A stretch of 64,000 nucleotides of DNA, from assembly GCF_024213195.1 (NCBI RefSeq), contig NZ_JANAVF010000006.1, positions 372,001 to 436,000 on the forward strand, in the 5' to 3' direction. The notes under the pieces are model-generated. The model was given only the letters and a program-made list of their open reading frames with translations. It was not told where the DNA came from and did not search any database. Below, piece by piece: positions 10,777 through 20,339 of the stretch. The translations under genes were made by a program, and so were the position numbers. This DNA comes from Streptomyces sp. TBY4 (lineage in GTDB: Bacteria; Actinomycetota; Actinomycetes; Streptomycetales; Streptomycetaceae). Each line of letters starts with the position of its first letter. The first letter of the stretch is position 1.

Positions 10777-11843
10777 CCGGACGTACCATGCGGCTCCGCC
10801 GCCTGCGCCGGCTCACCACCGGCAAGGGCGAGGGCGGCGCGGGCCGTACGGGCCTGCGCCGCGGCGAGGCCTCCGAGGTGGCGGCCCCCAAGGTCGTGGC
10901 GCTGGGCGGCGGCATGGGCCTGTCGGCCTCGCTGACCGCCCTGCGCCGGATCACGGGCGAGCTGACCGCCGTCGTCACCGTCGCCGACGACGGCGGCTCC
11001 AGCGGCAGGCTGCGCGAGGAGCTCGGCGTCCTGCCGCCCGGGGACCTGCGCAAGGCGCTGGCCGCGCTGTGCGGGGACGACGACTGGGGCCAGACCTGGT
11101 CGCGGGTGATCCAGCACCGGTTCCAGTCCCAGGGCGACCTGCACGAGCACGCCGTCGGCAATCTACTGATCGTCGCCCTGTGGGAACAGCTCGGCGACCC
11201 CGTCCAGGCCCTGGACCTCGTCGGCAAGCTGCTCGGCGCCCAGGGCCGGGTGCTGCCGATGTCGGCCGTCCCGCTGGAGCTCCAGGCCCTGGTCAAGGGG
11301 CACGATCCGGCCCGCCCGGACGACGTGGACACCGTACGGGGGCAGGCCACCGTGGCCCTGACCCCCGGCGAGGTGCTCTCCGTTCAGGTGGTGCCGAGCG
11401 ACCCGCCGGCGGTGCCGGAAGCGGTCGCGGCGGTCCTCGACGCGGACTGGGTCGTGCTCGGTCCGGGGTCCTGGTTCTCCTCGGTGATTCCGCACCTGCT
11501 GGTGCCCGAACTGCTCGACGCGCTGATCGAGACGAAGGCCCGGAGGGTGCTCTCGCTGAACCTCGCGCCACAACCCGGCGAAACAGAGGGCTTCTCTCCG
11601 CAGCGTCATTTGGAGGTTTTGGCCCGACACGCCCCTAAACTCGCCCTGGACGTGGTGCTGGCCGATCAGGCTGCCGTGCCCGATCGCGAGTCCCTCGCCG
11701 ATGCCGCAAAACGGTTCGGTGCCGCGGTCGAGCTGGCGCCGGTTGCCCGGCAGGACGGCTCTCCGAAGCATGATCCGGAGCTGCTGGCCGCCGCGTACGA
11801 CCGTATTTTTCGGATGCATGGAAGGATCGGCCCATGGCGATGA
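10773..11843 (+). CDS. yvcK: YvcK/CofD-like gluconeogenesis factor
   Basis: A 356-aa protein of the CofD-like YvcK family, related in fold to 2-phospho-lactate transferase. The diagnostic nucleotide-sugar binding segment is LGGGMGLSASLTALRR followed by TVADDGGSSGRLREELG and PPGDLRKAL. In Bacillus and mycobacteria YvcK/CuvA binds UDP-sugars and supports cell-wall synthesis and growth on gluconeogenic carbon. GTG 10773 overlaps the rapZ stop (GTGA), the likely coupled start; ATG 10788 is an alternative. Its stop lies inside the start of whiA. The N-terminal 35 residues are Arg-rich and probably not part of the fold. Confidence 0.9.
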   Translation: MTGRTMRLRRLRRLTTGKGEGGAGRTGLRRGEASEVAAPKVVALGGGMGLSASLTALRRITGELTAVVTVADDGGSSGRLREELGVLPPGDLRKALAALCGDDDWGQTWSRVIQHRFQSQGDLHEHAVGNLLIVALWEQLGDPVQALDLVGKLLGAQGRVLPMSAVPLELQALVKGHDPARPDDVDTVRGQATVALTPGEVLSVQVVPSDPPAVPEAVAAVLDADWVVLGPGSWFSSVIPHLLVPELLDALIETKARRVLSLNLAPQPGETEGFSPQRHLEVLARHAPKLALDVVLADQAAVPDRESLADAAKRFGAAVELAPVARQDGSPKHDPELLAAAYDRIFRMHGRIGPWR

Positions 11844-12835
11844 CGCCCGCGGTGAAGGATGAGATCGCCCGCCTGCCTGTCACCCGCACCTGCTGCAGGA
11901 AGGCGGAGGTCTCGGCGATCCTTCGGTTCGCGGGCGGGTTGCACCTGGTGAGCGGCCGGATCGTCATCGAGGCGGAACTGGACGCGGGGATCGCGGCCCG
12001 CCGCCTGCGCAAGGACATCCTGGAGATCTTCGGGCACTCCTCGGATCTGGTGATCATGGCTCCGGGCGGCCTGCGCCGGGGCAACCGGTACGTGGTCCGC
12101 GTGGTCGCCGGCGGCGACCAGCTCGCCCGCCAGACCGGCCTCGTGGACGGCCGCGGCCGTCCGATCCGGGGTCTTCCCCCGCAGGTGGTCTCCGGGGCCA
12201 CCTGCGATGCCGAGGCGGCCTGGCGCGGGGCCTTCCTGGCCCACGGCTCGCTGACCGAGCCGGGCCGGTCCTCCTCCCTGGAGGTCACCTGCCCCGGTCC
12301 GGAGGCGGCCCTGGCGCTGGTGGGTGCCGCCCGCCGGCTCTCCATCGCCGCGAAGGCCCGCGAGGTCCGCGGCGTGGACCGGGTCGTCGTACGGGACGGG
12401 GACGCCATCGGCGCCCTGCTGACCCGGCTCGGCGCGCACGACTCGGTGCTGGCCTGGGAGGAGCGGCGGATGCGGCGCGAGGTCCGCGCCACCGCCAACC
12501 GCCTCGCCAACTTCGACGACGCCAACCTGCGCCGCTCGGCGCGGGCCGCGGTGGCCGCCGGAGCGCGGGTCCAGCGGGCCCTGGAGATCCTCGCCGAGGA
12601 GGTCCCCGAGCACCTCGCCGCCGCCGGCCGGCTGCGCATGGAGCACAAGCAGGCCTCCCTGGAGGAGCTGGGCGCGCTCGCCGACCCGCCGCTGACCAAG
12701 GACGCGGTCGCGGGCCGGATCCGCCGCCTGCTGGCGATGGCCGACAAGCGGGCCCAGGACCTCGGGATCCCGGGCACCGAGTCGAACCTCGACCTCAGCG
12801 ACAGCGAGGAGCTGGCCGACAACATGGCCGGCTGA
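11834..12835 (+). CDS. whiA: WhiA sporulation transcription factor
   Basis: DNA-binding regulator that, with WhiB, switches Streptomyces aerial hyphae from growth to sporulation septation, activating ftsZ, ftsK and whiG-stage genes. The 333-aa protein has the degenerate LAGLIDADG homing-endonuclease fold at residues about 20-210 (CRKAEVSAILRFAGGLHL; WRGAFLAHGSLTEP) and a C-terminal helix-turn-helix at about 285-325 (ASLEELGALADPPLTKDAV, GRIRRLLAMA). It is near-identical in character to S. coelicolor WhiA, apart from a slightly longer tail. ATG 11834 overlaps the yvcK stop by 10 nt; ATG 11840 is a possible alternative. A textbook terminator follows. Confidence 0.97.
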   Translation: MAMTPAVKDEIARLPVTRTCCRKAEVSAILRFAGGLHLVSGRIVIEAELDAGIAARRLRKDILEIFGHSSDLVIMAPGGLRRGNRYVVRVVAGGDQLARQTGLVDGRGRPIRGLPPQVVSGATCDAEAAWRGAFLAHGSLTEPGRSSSLEVTCPGPEAALALVGAARRLSIAAKAREVRGVDRVVVRDGDAIGALLTRLGAHDSVLAWEERRMRREVRATANRLANFDDANLRRSARAAVAAGARVQRALEILAEEVPEHLAAAGRLRMEHKQASLEELGALADPPLTKDAVAGRIRRLLAMADKRAQDLGIPGTESNLDLSDSEELADNMAG

Positions 12836-12850
12836 GCAATTACGGCACAA

Positions 12851-12884
12851 GGGGCCCGCACGATCACTCGTGCGGGCCCCTTTT
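12851..12884 (+). terminator. Strong intrinsic terminator after whiA
   Basis: A 13-bp perfect stem, GGGGCCCGCACGA (12851-12863) with its complement at 12868-12880, has a TCAC loop and is followed by TTTT. It ends the uvrC-whiA operon. Confidence 0.93.
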
Positions 12885-12935
12885 CGGTAGGCCCCATTGA
12901 CATGAGCATGGGCTGGTCGTGAGCCTGTCGTCCGA

Positions 12936-12971
12936 AGCTTTCGTGGCAGACGGGAGCTTTCGTGGCAGACG
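12936..12971 (+). repeat. Two 17-bp direct repeats in carboxypeptidase leader
   Basis: AGCTTTCGTGGCAGACG occurs at 12936-12952 and 12955-12971 (period 19 bp), ending 17 nt before the carboxypeptidase ATG. It is either a recent short duplication or a paired regulatory element. Confidence 0.7.
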
Positions 12972-12987
12972 ACGCCCAGGGGGGCAC

Positions 12988-15945
12988 ATGAGGCACCGCG
13001 CGAGATCGATCCTCGCCGCAAGCGCATTCGTCTTCGGCACCACACTGGCCGCCCTACCCGCGGCGGCCCAGCCCCAGCCCGGTGAGGGGGGCCGGTCCGC
13101 GGCCGACGAGGTACGGGTCTACGACGCCGACATCACCAAGGAGCAGGTCCCGCTGGTCCTGGCGGCCGGCCAGGACGCGCACGAGCTCTCCGAGCGCGCC
13201 CCGGAGACCGGGACCGCCAAGGTCGAGCTCTTCCTCACCGGCGGCCAGGCCAAGGAGCTGGCGGCCCAGGGCGTCAAGCTCGCCGAGCGCAAGGTCCCGG
13301 CCAAGGCCGCGGCGCGCTCGCTGGCGGCCGGCGACGGGGTCTTCCGCCCGTACAGCGGCAAGGGCGGGCTCCAGGAGGAGATCCTGCGCACCGCCCAGGA
13401 GAACCCGGGGCTGACCAAGGTCGTCTCCATCGGCAAGACCGTCCAGGGCAAGGACATCCTCGCCCTGAAGGTCACCAAGGACGCCAAGAGGTCCAGGGAC
13501 GGCGGCAAGCCCTCCACGCTGTTCATGTCGAACCAGCACGCCCGCGAGTGGATCACCCCCGAGATGACCCGGCGGCTGATGCACCACACCCTCGACAACT
13601 ACGGCAAGGACGCCCGGATCACCAAGCTGGTGGACTCCACCGAGCTGTGGTTCCTGCTGTCCGCCAACCCCGACGGCTACGACTACACCTTCGCCCCCGA
13701 CGGCCAGCGGCTGTGGCGCAAGAACCTGCGCGACAACAACGCCGACGGGAAGATCACCGCGGGCGACGGCGTCGACCTCAACCGCAACTTCACCTACAAG
13801 TGGGGCTACGACAACGAGGGCTCCTCGCCCAACGAGTCGAGCGAGACCTACCGCGGCGCCAAGCCCGGCTCCGAGCCCGAGACCGCCGCCCTGGACGGGT
13901 TCCAGAAGCGCATCGGCTTCGACTACGCCATCAACTACCACTCCGCCGCCGAGCTGATCCTGTACGGCGTGGGCTGGCAGGTGGCCACCCCCACCCCCGA
14001 CGACATCGCCTACAAGGCGCTCGCCGGCACCCCGGACAACCCGGCCGTCCCGGGCTACTACCCCCAGGTCTCCTCCGAGCTCTACACCACCAACGGCGAA
14101 GCGGACAGCCACGCGTCCAACGTCAACGGCATCATGATGTTCACGCCGGAGATGACCACCTGCCAGACGGCCTCCGCGATCGACCCGGCCGACCAGTGGA
14201 AGCCCGAGGACTGCGCCTCCGGCTTCAACTTCCCGGACGACGAGAAGCTCATCCAGGCCGAGTTCGCCAAGAACATCCCCTTCGCGCTCTCCGTGGCCGA
14301 GAGCGCCGAACGCCCGGACCAGCCGAAGTCCTCCGTGGGCCTGACCGCCGCGGACTTCACCCTGGACCCCTTCACCACCTCCTACGCGGCCCGCGGCCAG
14401 GACCAGAAGGTCGCCGTCACGGCCCGCAAGGCGCTGAAGGACAAGGAGCTCAACTACCGGATCAACGGCGGCCGCACCCACGACGAGGACCTCAAGGCCT
14501 GGAAGGGCGGCGAGGTCTACGGCGGCGGGGACAACCACTGGTTCGACGAGTACCGGGCCGAGGTCGAGGGCGCGAAGCCCGGCGACAAGGTCGAGGTCTG
14601 GTTCACCGGCCGCGACCGCGGCAAGAAGGTCTCCAGCGAGCACTTCACCTACACGGTGGCCGCACGGCCGCGCGCCGACGTGCTGGTGGTCGCCGAGGAG
14701 GGCGCCCCGGCGCAGCACGCGCAGGCCTACGTGGACGCCCTGAAGGCCAACGGCAAGAGCGCGGCGGTCTGGGACGTGGCCGTCCAGGGCGCCCCGCACC
14801 ACCTCGGAGTCCTCTCCCACTTCCGTACGGCCGTCCACTACACCGGGGCCAAGTCCCCGGGCGGCGACACCCAGCTGGCGGTGCGCGACTACCTCAACGA
14901 GGGCGGCAAGCTGATTGAGGCCGGCGAGCTGGCGGGCGGCAACGCCCAGGTCGGCCGCGCCGTGACCAACGACTTCAGCCAGTACTTCCTCGGTGCCTAT
15001 GGCCGCGCCGGGGTCACCGGCCCCACCGGCTTCACCGGCGCGGGCTCCCTGACCGGGGCCGGTGGCGCGCTCGGCGACGCCGCGGGCAACCCGCTCGACC
15101 GCCCGGGCTCCTACACGGTCACCTCCGACACCCTGCCCGTGGCGCAGTTCCCGCAGTTCAAGAGCGCGCAGTCGGGCCAGTACGCCGGAGTCGTGAACCC
15201 GTATGCCCCGTACGCCGGCGCGTCCATGGCCTCGGCCACGCACGCGGACGACGACTGGAAGCGCCTCACCCGCACCATCGACCTCACCGGGGTCACCGCG
15301 GCCGACCAGCCGAAGCTCAAGATGGCGCTCAACTGGAACACCGAGGAGGGCTACGACCACGCGGTCCTGGAGGCCCGTACCGCGGGCGGCAACGACTGGA
15401 CCACGCTGCCCGAGGCGAGCGGCCTGACCTCCACCACCGTTCCGGAGGAGTGCGGGGCCGGGTTCTTCATCAACGGCCACCCGTTCCTGCGCCAGTACCT
15501 CACCCTCGACGCGGGCGGCTGCACTCCCGCAGGCACCAGCGGCCAGTGGAACTCCTTCACGGCCTCCTCCGGCGGCTGGAAGCAGGTCTCCTTCGACCTG
15601 AGCATGTACGCGGGCAAGACCGTCGAGGTCTCCCTCGCCTACATCACCGACCCGGGCTCGGGCGGTCGCGGGGTCTTCGCGGACGAGGCCCGCGTATCGG
15701 TCCGCGGCGCGGACCAGGCGGTCGAGGGCTTCGAGTCCTCGCTCGGTGTCTGGACCGCCCAGGGCGCACCTGCCGGAAGCCCTGATGTTCCGGGCGATTG
15801 GTCCCGGTCGGGCGAGCTGTTCAAGTCCTACGCCTCCGTCACTACGCGTGACACCGTGCTCCTCGGCTTCGGCCTGGAGCACGTGCCAGCCGCGGCCGAC
15901 CGCGCCGTACTCGTCGGTAAGGCGCTGCGCTCGCTGAACCACTGA
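12988..15945 (+). CDS. Secreted M14 zinc carboxypeptidase with C-terminal accessory domains
   Basis: A 985-aa extracellular metallopeptidase. After a Sec signal (MRHRARSILAASAFVFG, cleavage near AQP) and a propeptide-like region, the M14 domain spans residues about 120-450. Zinc ligands are His184 and Glu187 (NQHAREW) and His318 (NYHSA), and the catalytic Glu is Glu388 (FTPEMTT). An Asp/Asn-rich calcium-like segment (DNNADGKITAGDGVDLNRN) lies inside the domain. The long C-terminal half has beta-rich domains, including a cysteine-containing jelly-roll-like part (EECGAGFFING, GGCTPAG) that may bind cell wall or substrate. ATG 12988 with GGGGG upstream is chosen; an earlier GTG at 12919 would place residues before the signal peptide. 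Probable role: peptide scavenging. Confidence 0.9.
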   Translation: MRHRARSILAASAFVFGTTLAALPAAAQPQPGEGGRSAADEVRVYDADITKEQVPLVLAAGQDAHELSERAPETGTAKVELFLTGGQAKELAAQGVKLAERKVPAKAAARSLAAGDGVFRPYSGKGGLQEEILRTAQENPGLTKVVSIGKTVQGKDILALKVTKDAKRSRDGGKPSTLFMSNQHAREWITPEMTRRLMHHTLDNYGKDARITKLVDSTELWFLLSANPDGYDYTFAPDGQRLWRKNLRDNNADGKITAGDGVDLNRNFTYKWGYDNEGSSPNESSETYRGAKPGSEPETAALDGFQKRIGFDYAINYHSAAELILYGVGWQVATPTPDDIAYKALAGTPDNPAVPGYYPQVSSELYTTNGEADSHASNVNGIMMFTPEMTTCQTASAIDPADQWKPEDCASGFNFPDDEKLIQAEFAKNIPFALSVAESAERPDQPKSSVGLTAADFTLDPFTTSYAARGQDQKVAVTARKALKDKELNYRINGGRTHDEDLKAWKGGEVYGGGDNHWFDEYRAEVEGAKPGDKVEVWFTGRDRGKKVSSEHFTYTVAARPRADVLVVAEEGAPAQHAQAYVDALKANGKSAAVWDVAVQGAPHHLGVLSHFRTAVHYTGAKSPGGDTQLAVRDYLNEGGKLIEAGELAGGNAQVGRAVTNDFSQYFLGAYGRAGVTGPTGFTGAGSLTGAGGALGDAAGNPLDRPGSYTVTSDTLPVAQFPQFKSAQSGQYAGVVNPYAPYAGASMASATHADDDWKRLTRTIDLTGVTAADQPKLKMALNWNTEEGYDHAVLEARTAGGNDWTTLPEASGLTSTTVPEECGAGFFINGHPFLRQYLTLDAGGCTPAGTSGQWNSFTASSGGWKQVSFDLSMYAGKTVEVSLAYITDPGSGGRGVFADEARVSVRGADQAVEGFESSLGVWTAQGAPAGSPDVPGDWSRSGELFKSYASVTTRDTVLLGFGLEHVPAAADRAVLVGKALRSLNH

Positions 15946-16153
15946 TCAGAGACCCCGACCGCGCTCACCGTGAGTGACCGGGCACAAGGTCCCCGAGGTC
16001 CCGTACTCGTCTTGGAGTGCGGGGCTTCGGGGCGTGTCAGAGGCTGCTCGATGTCACTCAAAAGCTCACGGAGAGGTAGGGTCGTAAGCGGTCGGGGACA
16101 TCCCATACAGCTCGCCGGCGGACAGGCCGGCGCACCAACGAGGAGATCGGTTC

Positions 16154-17158
<1,005 letters not shown>

Positions 17159-17299
17159 GCACCAAGGCAAGGCACCACGATGTGAGCACCGGGGCTCGGG
17201 CAGCGCGATGAAGCGCTGTACGGGCCCTGTTGCTTGCCTCGTACCCCTCTCGCCCCGCACGGGTAAAGTCCCGGGCAGGGAAAAGGAGTAGAAAACAGC

Positions 17300-18511
17300 A
17301 TGAAGACGATCGACGAACTTCTCGCCGAGGGCGTGTCCGGCAAGCGTGTCTTCGTACGCGCCGACCTGAACGTGCCGCTCTCGAACGGCGAGATCACCGA
17401 CGACGGCCGCATCCGCGCCGTGCAGCCCACCATCGCGAAGCTCGCCGAGGCCGGCGCCCGCGTGGTTGTGGCCTCGCACCTGGGCCGCCCCAAGGGCGCC
17501 CCGGACCCGGCCTTCTCGCTGGCGCCCGCCGCCGCCCGCCTCGGCGAGCTGCTCGGCACGGACGTCGCGTTCGCCACCGACACGGTCGGCGCCTCCGCCA
17601 AGGAGACCGTCGCCGCCCTCGCCGACGGCAAGGTCGCCGTCATCGAGAACCTGCGCTTCAACGCCGGTGAGACCTCGAAGGACGACGCCGAGCGCGGCGC
17701 CTTCGCGGACCAGCTCGCCGAGCTGGCCGACATCTACGTCGGCGACGGCTTCGGCGCTGTCCACCGCAAGCACGCCTCGGTCTTCGACCTCCCCGCGCGC
17801 CTCCCGCACGCGGCCGGCTACCTCATCGCCACCGAGGTCGGCGTCCTGAAGAAGCTGACCGCCGAGGTCAAGCGCCCGTACGTGGTCATCCTCGGCGGCG
17901 CCAAGGTCTCCGACAAGCTCGCCGTCATCGACGAGCTGCTCGGCAAGGCCGACCGCCTCCTCATCGGCGGCGGCATGGCGTACACCTTCCTCTACGCCAA
18001 GGGCTACGAGGTCGGCATCTCCCTGCTCCAGAAGGACCAGGTGGACGTCGTCAAGGAGTACATGCAGCGCGCCGAGGCCAACGGTGTCGAGCTGGTCCTC
18101 CCGGTCGACATCCTCGCCTCCAAGGACTTCCCGGACCTGAAGACCAAGGCTCCCGCGGACTTCATCACCGTCGACGCGGACAAGATCCCCGCCGACCAGG
18201 AGGGTCTGGACATCGGTCCCAAGACCCGCGAGCTGTACGCCTCGAAGATCGCCGATGCCGAGACCGTCTTCTGGAACGGTCCGGTGGGCGTCTTCGAGCA
18301 CCCCGACTACGCCGGCGGCACGCGCGCCATTGCGCAGGCCCTCGTCGACAGCAGCGCCTTCACCGTCGTCGGCGGTGGCGACTCGGCCGCCGCCGTGCGC
18401 ACGCTCGGCTTCGACGAGAACGCTTTCGGCCACATTTCGACCGGTGGCGGCGCCTCCCTCGAGTACCTCGAGGGCAAGACGCTCCCCGGCCTCGCCGCAC
18501 TGGAGGTCTGA
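17300..18511 (+). CDS. pgk: Phosphoglycerate kinase
   Basis: Transfers phosphate from 1,3-bisphosphoglycerate to ADP; 403 aa, the usual bacterial length. Signatures are VRADLNVPL near residue 20, the SHLGRPKG loop, the basic patch NLRFNAGE, and the C-terminal nucleotide site GGGDSAAAV with TGGGASLEYLEG. A strong AAAAGGAGT ribosome site precedes ATG 17300. The 141-nt gap to the upstream gap gene contains a small CAGCGC/GCGCTG hairpin (17201-17218), which could tune relative expression. tpiA begins 6 nt after its stop. Confidence 0.98.
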   Translation: MKTIDELLAEGVSGKRVFVRADLNVPLSNGEITDDGRIRAVQPTIAKLAEAGARVVVASHLGRPKGAPDPAFSLAPAAARLGELLGTDVAFATDTVGASAKETVAALADGKVAVIENLRFNAGETSKDDAERGAFADQLAELADIYVGDGFGAVHRKHASVFDLPARLPHAAGYLIATEVGVLKKLTAEVKRPYVVILGGAKVSDKLAVIDELLGKADRLLIGGGMAYTFLYAKGYEVGISLLQKDQVDVVKEYMQRAEANGVELVLPVDILASKDFPDLKTKAPADFITVDADKIPADQEGLDIGPKTRELYASKIADAETVFWNGPVGVFEHPDYAGGTRAIAQALVDSSAFTVVGGGDSAAAVRTLGFDENAFGHISTGGGASLEYLEGKTLPGLAALEV

Positions 18512-18517
18512 ACCCGT

Positions 18518-19294
18518 ATGACCACGCGTACCCCGCTGATGGCGGGCAACTGGAAGATGAACCTCAACCACCTCGAGGCCATCGCCCACGTCCAGAAGCT
18601 CGCCTTCGCCCTGGCCGACAAGGACTACGACGCCGTCGAGGTCGCGGTCCTGCCGCCCTTCGTCGACCTCCGCTCGGTCCAGACCCTGGTCGACGGCGAC
18701 AAGCTGAAGATCAAGTACGGCGCCCAGGACATCTCGGCGCACGACTCCGGTGCCTACACCGGCGAGATCTCCGGCCCGATGCTGTCGAAGCTGAAGTGCA
18801 CGTTCGTGGCCGTCGGCCACAGCGAGCGCCGTCAGTACCACGGCGAGAACGACGAGATCTGCAACGCCAAGGTCAAGGCCGCCTACAAGCACGGGATCAC
18901 CCCGATCCTGTGCGTCGGCGAGGGCCTGGACATCCGCAAGGCCGGCCAGCAGGTCCAGTACACGCTGGCCCAGCTCGACGGCGGCCTCAAGGACGTCCCG
19001 GCCGAGCAGGTCGAATCCATCGTGATCGCGTACGAGCCCGTCTGGGCGATCGGGACCGGCGAGGTCGCCACCCCCGAGGACGCGCAGGAGGTCTGCGGTG
19101 CCATCCGCGTCCGCCTCGCGGAGCTGTACTCGCAGGAGCTGGCCGACAAGGTCCGCATCCAGTACGGCGGCTCGGTCAAGTCCGGCAACATCGCCGCGAT
19201 CATGGCCCAGCCCGACGTCGACGGCGCCCTGATCGGCGGCGCGGCGCTGGACGCGGACGAGTTCGTGAAGATCGTCCGGTTCCGCGACCAGTGA
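18518..19294 (+). CDS. tpiA: Triosephosphate isomerase
   Basis: Interconverts dihydroxyacetone phosphate and glyceraldehyde-3-phosphate; 258 aa, TIM barrel. The active-site residues are present: Lys13 in NWKMN, His101 in VGHSERR, Glu173 in AYEPVWAIGTG, and the phosphate-binding YGGSV and GGAAL loops. It is closely spaced to pgk, with GGAGG just inside the end of pgk as its ribosome site. A long hairpin at 19340-19373 separates it from secG. Confidence 0.98.
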   Translation: MTTRTPLMAGNWKMNLNHLEAIAHVQKLAFALADKDYDAVEVAVLPPFVDLRSVQTLVDGDKLKIKYGAQDISAHDSGAYTGEISGPMLSKLKCTFVAVGHSERRQYHGENDEICNAKVKAAYKHGITPILCVGEGLDIRKAGQQVQYTLAQLDGGLKDVPAEQVESIVIAYEPVWAIGTGEVATPEDAQEVCGAIRVRLAELYSQELADKVRIQYGGSVKSGNIAAIMAQPDVDGALIGGAALDADEFVKIVRFRDQ

Positions 19295-19339
19295 CGGTCA
19301 TCGTGAGTATGCGGTAGGGCGGATCCGTCGTACCCTTGC

Positions 19340-19373
19340 GGGGGCCAGCAGGCTGAATCAGCCGCTGGCCCCC
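19340..19373 (+). terminator. Long hairpin between tpiA and secG
   Basis: GGGGGCCAGC (19340-19349) pairs with GCTGGCCCCC (19364-19373), and an inner GGCT/AGCC stem extends it past a one-base bulge to a 5-nt GAATC loop. It has no T-run. It probably ends gap-pgk-tpiA transcription, or attenuates read-through into secG. Confidence 0.75.
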
Positions 19374-19438
19374 GTGCTCGTTATCGGCACTGCGGGAACG
19401 CCGGAAAGCCAGTAAAGCCACGAAAGTAGGAATCAGCC

Positions 19439-19675
19439 GTGATTATGGGGTTCGAGATCGCCCTGGTCGTCTTCAGCGCCCTGCTGATGCTGCTCGTGCT
19501 GATGCACAAGGGCAAGGGCGGCGGCCTTTCCGACATGTTCGGCGGCGGCATGCAGTCGTCGGTCGGCGGCTCCTCGGTCGCGGAGCGCAACCTGGACCGC
19601 ATCACCGTGGTGGTCGGCCTGCTCTGGTTCGCGTGCATCGTCGTGCTCGGCCTGCTCGTGAAGACCAACAGCTGA
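19439..19675 (+). CDS. secG: SecG preprotein translocase subunit
   Basis: Small accessory subunit of the SecYEG channel, 78 aa. It has two transmembrane helices (FEIALVVFSALLMLLVLM and VVVGLLWFACIVVLGLLV) joined by a cytoplasmic glycine-rich loop (KGKGGGLSDMFGGGMQS), the SecG hallmark. GTG 19439 has AGGA at a good distance; the internal ATG 19445 would be about 15 nt from it. Its position next to tpiA is typical of Streptomyces. Confidence 0.95.
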   Translation: MIMGFEIALVVFSALLMLLVLMHKGKGGGLSDMFGGGMQSSVGGSSVAERNLDRITVVVGLLWFACIVVLGLLVKTNS

Positions 19676-19763
19676 ACCGTTCTGGTCATTCCGGCGGTCC
19701 GGTCGGCTCCCCCCGGCCTATCATGAGGTCCGGCGTCCTTGTCTGGAATGGGTAACTCCACTC

Positions 19764-19792
19764 CTGGACGGGCGCCCTGCCTTACGTAGACT
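19764..19792 (+). promoter_or_regulatory. Candidate HrdB-type promoter for rbpA
   Basis: CTGGAC (19764-19769) and TAGACT (19787-19792) are separated by 17 bp, resembling TTGACN/TAGRRT. They lie about 60 nt upstream of the rbpA start. Prediction only. Confidence 0.4.
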
Positions 19793-19853
19793 TGGGCGCC
19801 CGCGACGGAATCCACTCACGTTTCGCGGCACCATCACGCAGGGAGTTACGACC

Positions 19854-20189
19854 GTGGCAAGTGGCAACGCGATCCGTGGCAGTCGGGTCGGAGCGGGGCC
19901 GATGGGTGAGGCCGAGCGCGGCGAGTCCGCGCCCCGCCTGCGCATCTCCTTCTGGTGCTCGAACGGGCACGAGACGCAGCCGAGCTTCGCCAGCGACGCG
20001 CAGGTGCCGGATACCTGGGACTGCCCGCGCTGCGGGTTCCCGGCCGGCCAGGACCGGGACAACCCGCCCGCGCCGCCGCGCACCGAGCCGTACAAGACGC
20101 ACCTGGCGTACGTACGGGAGCGGCGGACGGACGCCGACGGCGAGGCGATCCTCGCCGAGGCGCTCGCCAAACTGCGCGGCGAGATCTGA
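19854..20189 (+). CDS. rbpA: RbpA, RNA polymerase-binding protein
   Basis: Actinobacterial factor that binds RNA polymerase and the principal sigma factor, stabilising open complexes and contributing to basal rifampicin tolerance. The 111-aa protein has the full domain set: an N-terminal tail (GNAIRGSRVGAGPMG), the core domain with a zinc-like cysteine pair (FWCSNGH and CPRCGFPAG), a basic linker (PYKTHLAYVRERR), and the sigma-interaction helix (EAILAEALAKLRGEI). The start is GTG with GGGAG upstream. It is transcribed from its own region between secG and pgi and ends at a strong terminator. Confidence 0.95.
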   Translation: MASGNAIRGSRVGAGPMGEAERGESAPRLRISFWCSNGHETQPSFASDAQVPDTWDCPRCGFPAGQDRDNPPAPPRTEPYKTHLAYVRERRTDADGEAILAEALAKLRGEI

Positions 20190-20222
20190 CGCGTGCCAGA
20201 TGAACAACTGATGTGACGACCG

Positions 20223-20260
20223 GCCCGGCCCGCAAGAGTCTTCTCTCTTGCGGGCCGGGC
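20223..20260 (+). terminator. Strong hairpin terminator after rbpA
   Basis: A 16-bp perfect stem, GCCCGGCCCGCAAGAG (20223-20238) with its complement at 20245-20260, has a TCTTCT loop and is followed by TGCTTTG. Confidence 0.9.
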
Positions 20261-20339
20261 TGCTTTGTGTCGGTTGTTCCCCTTCTTATCCCTTAGGTTG
20301 GAGAACGGCGGGGCACGACAGGACGGAAGAAGTGGGTTG

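Noticed and set aside
19745..19832. SigR-type promoter (GGAAT-N18/19-GTT) for rbpA
   Set aside because: GGAAT occurs at 19745 and 19807, but no GTT follows at the required spacing; a CTGGAC-N17-TAGACT element fits better.
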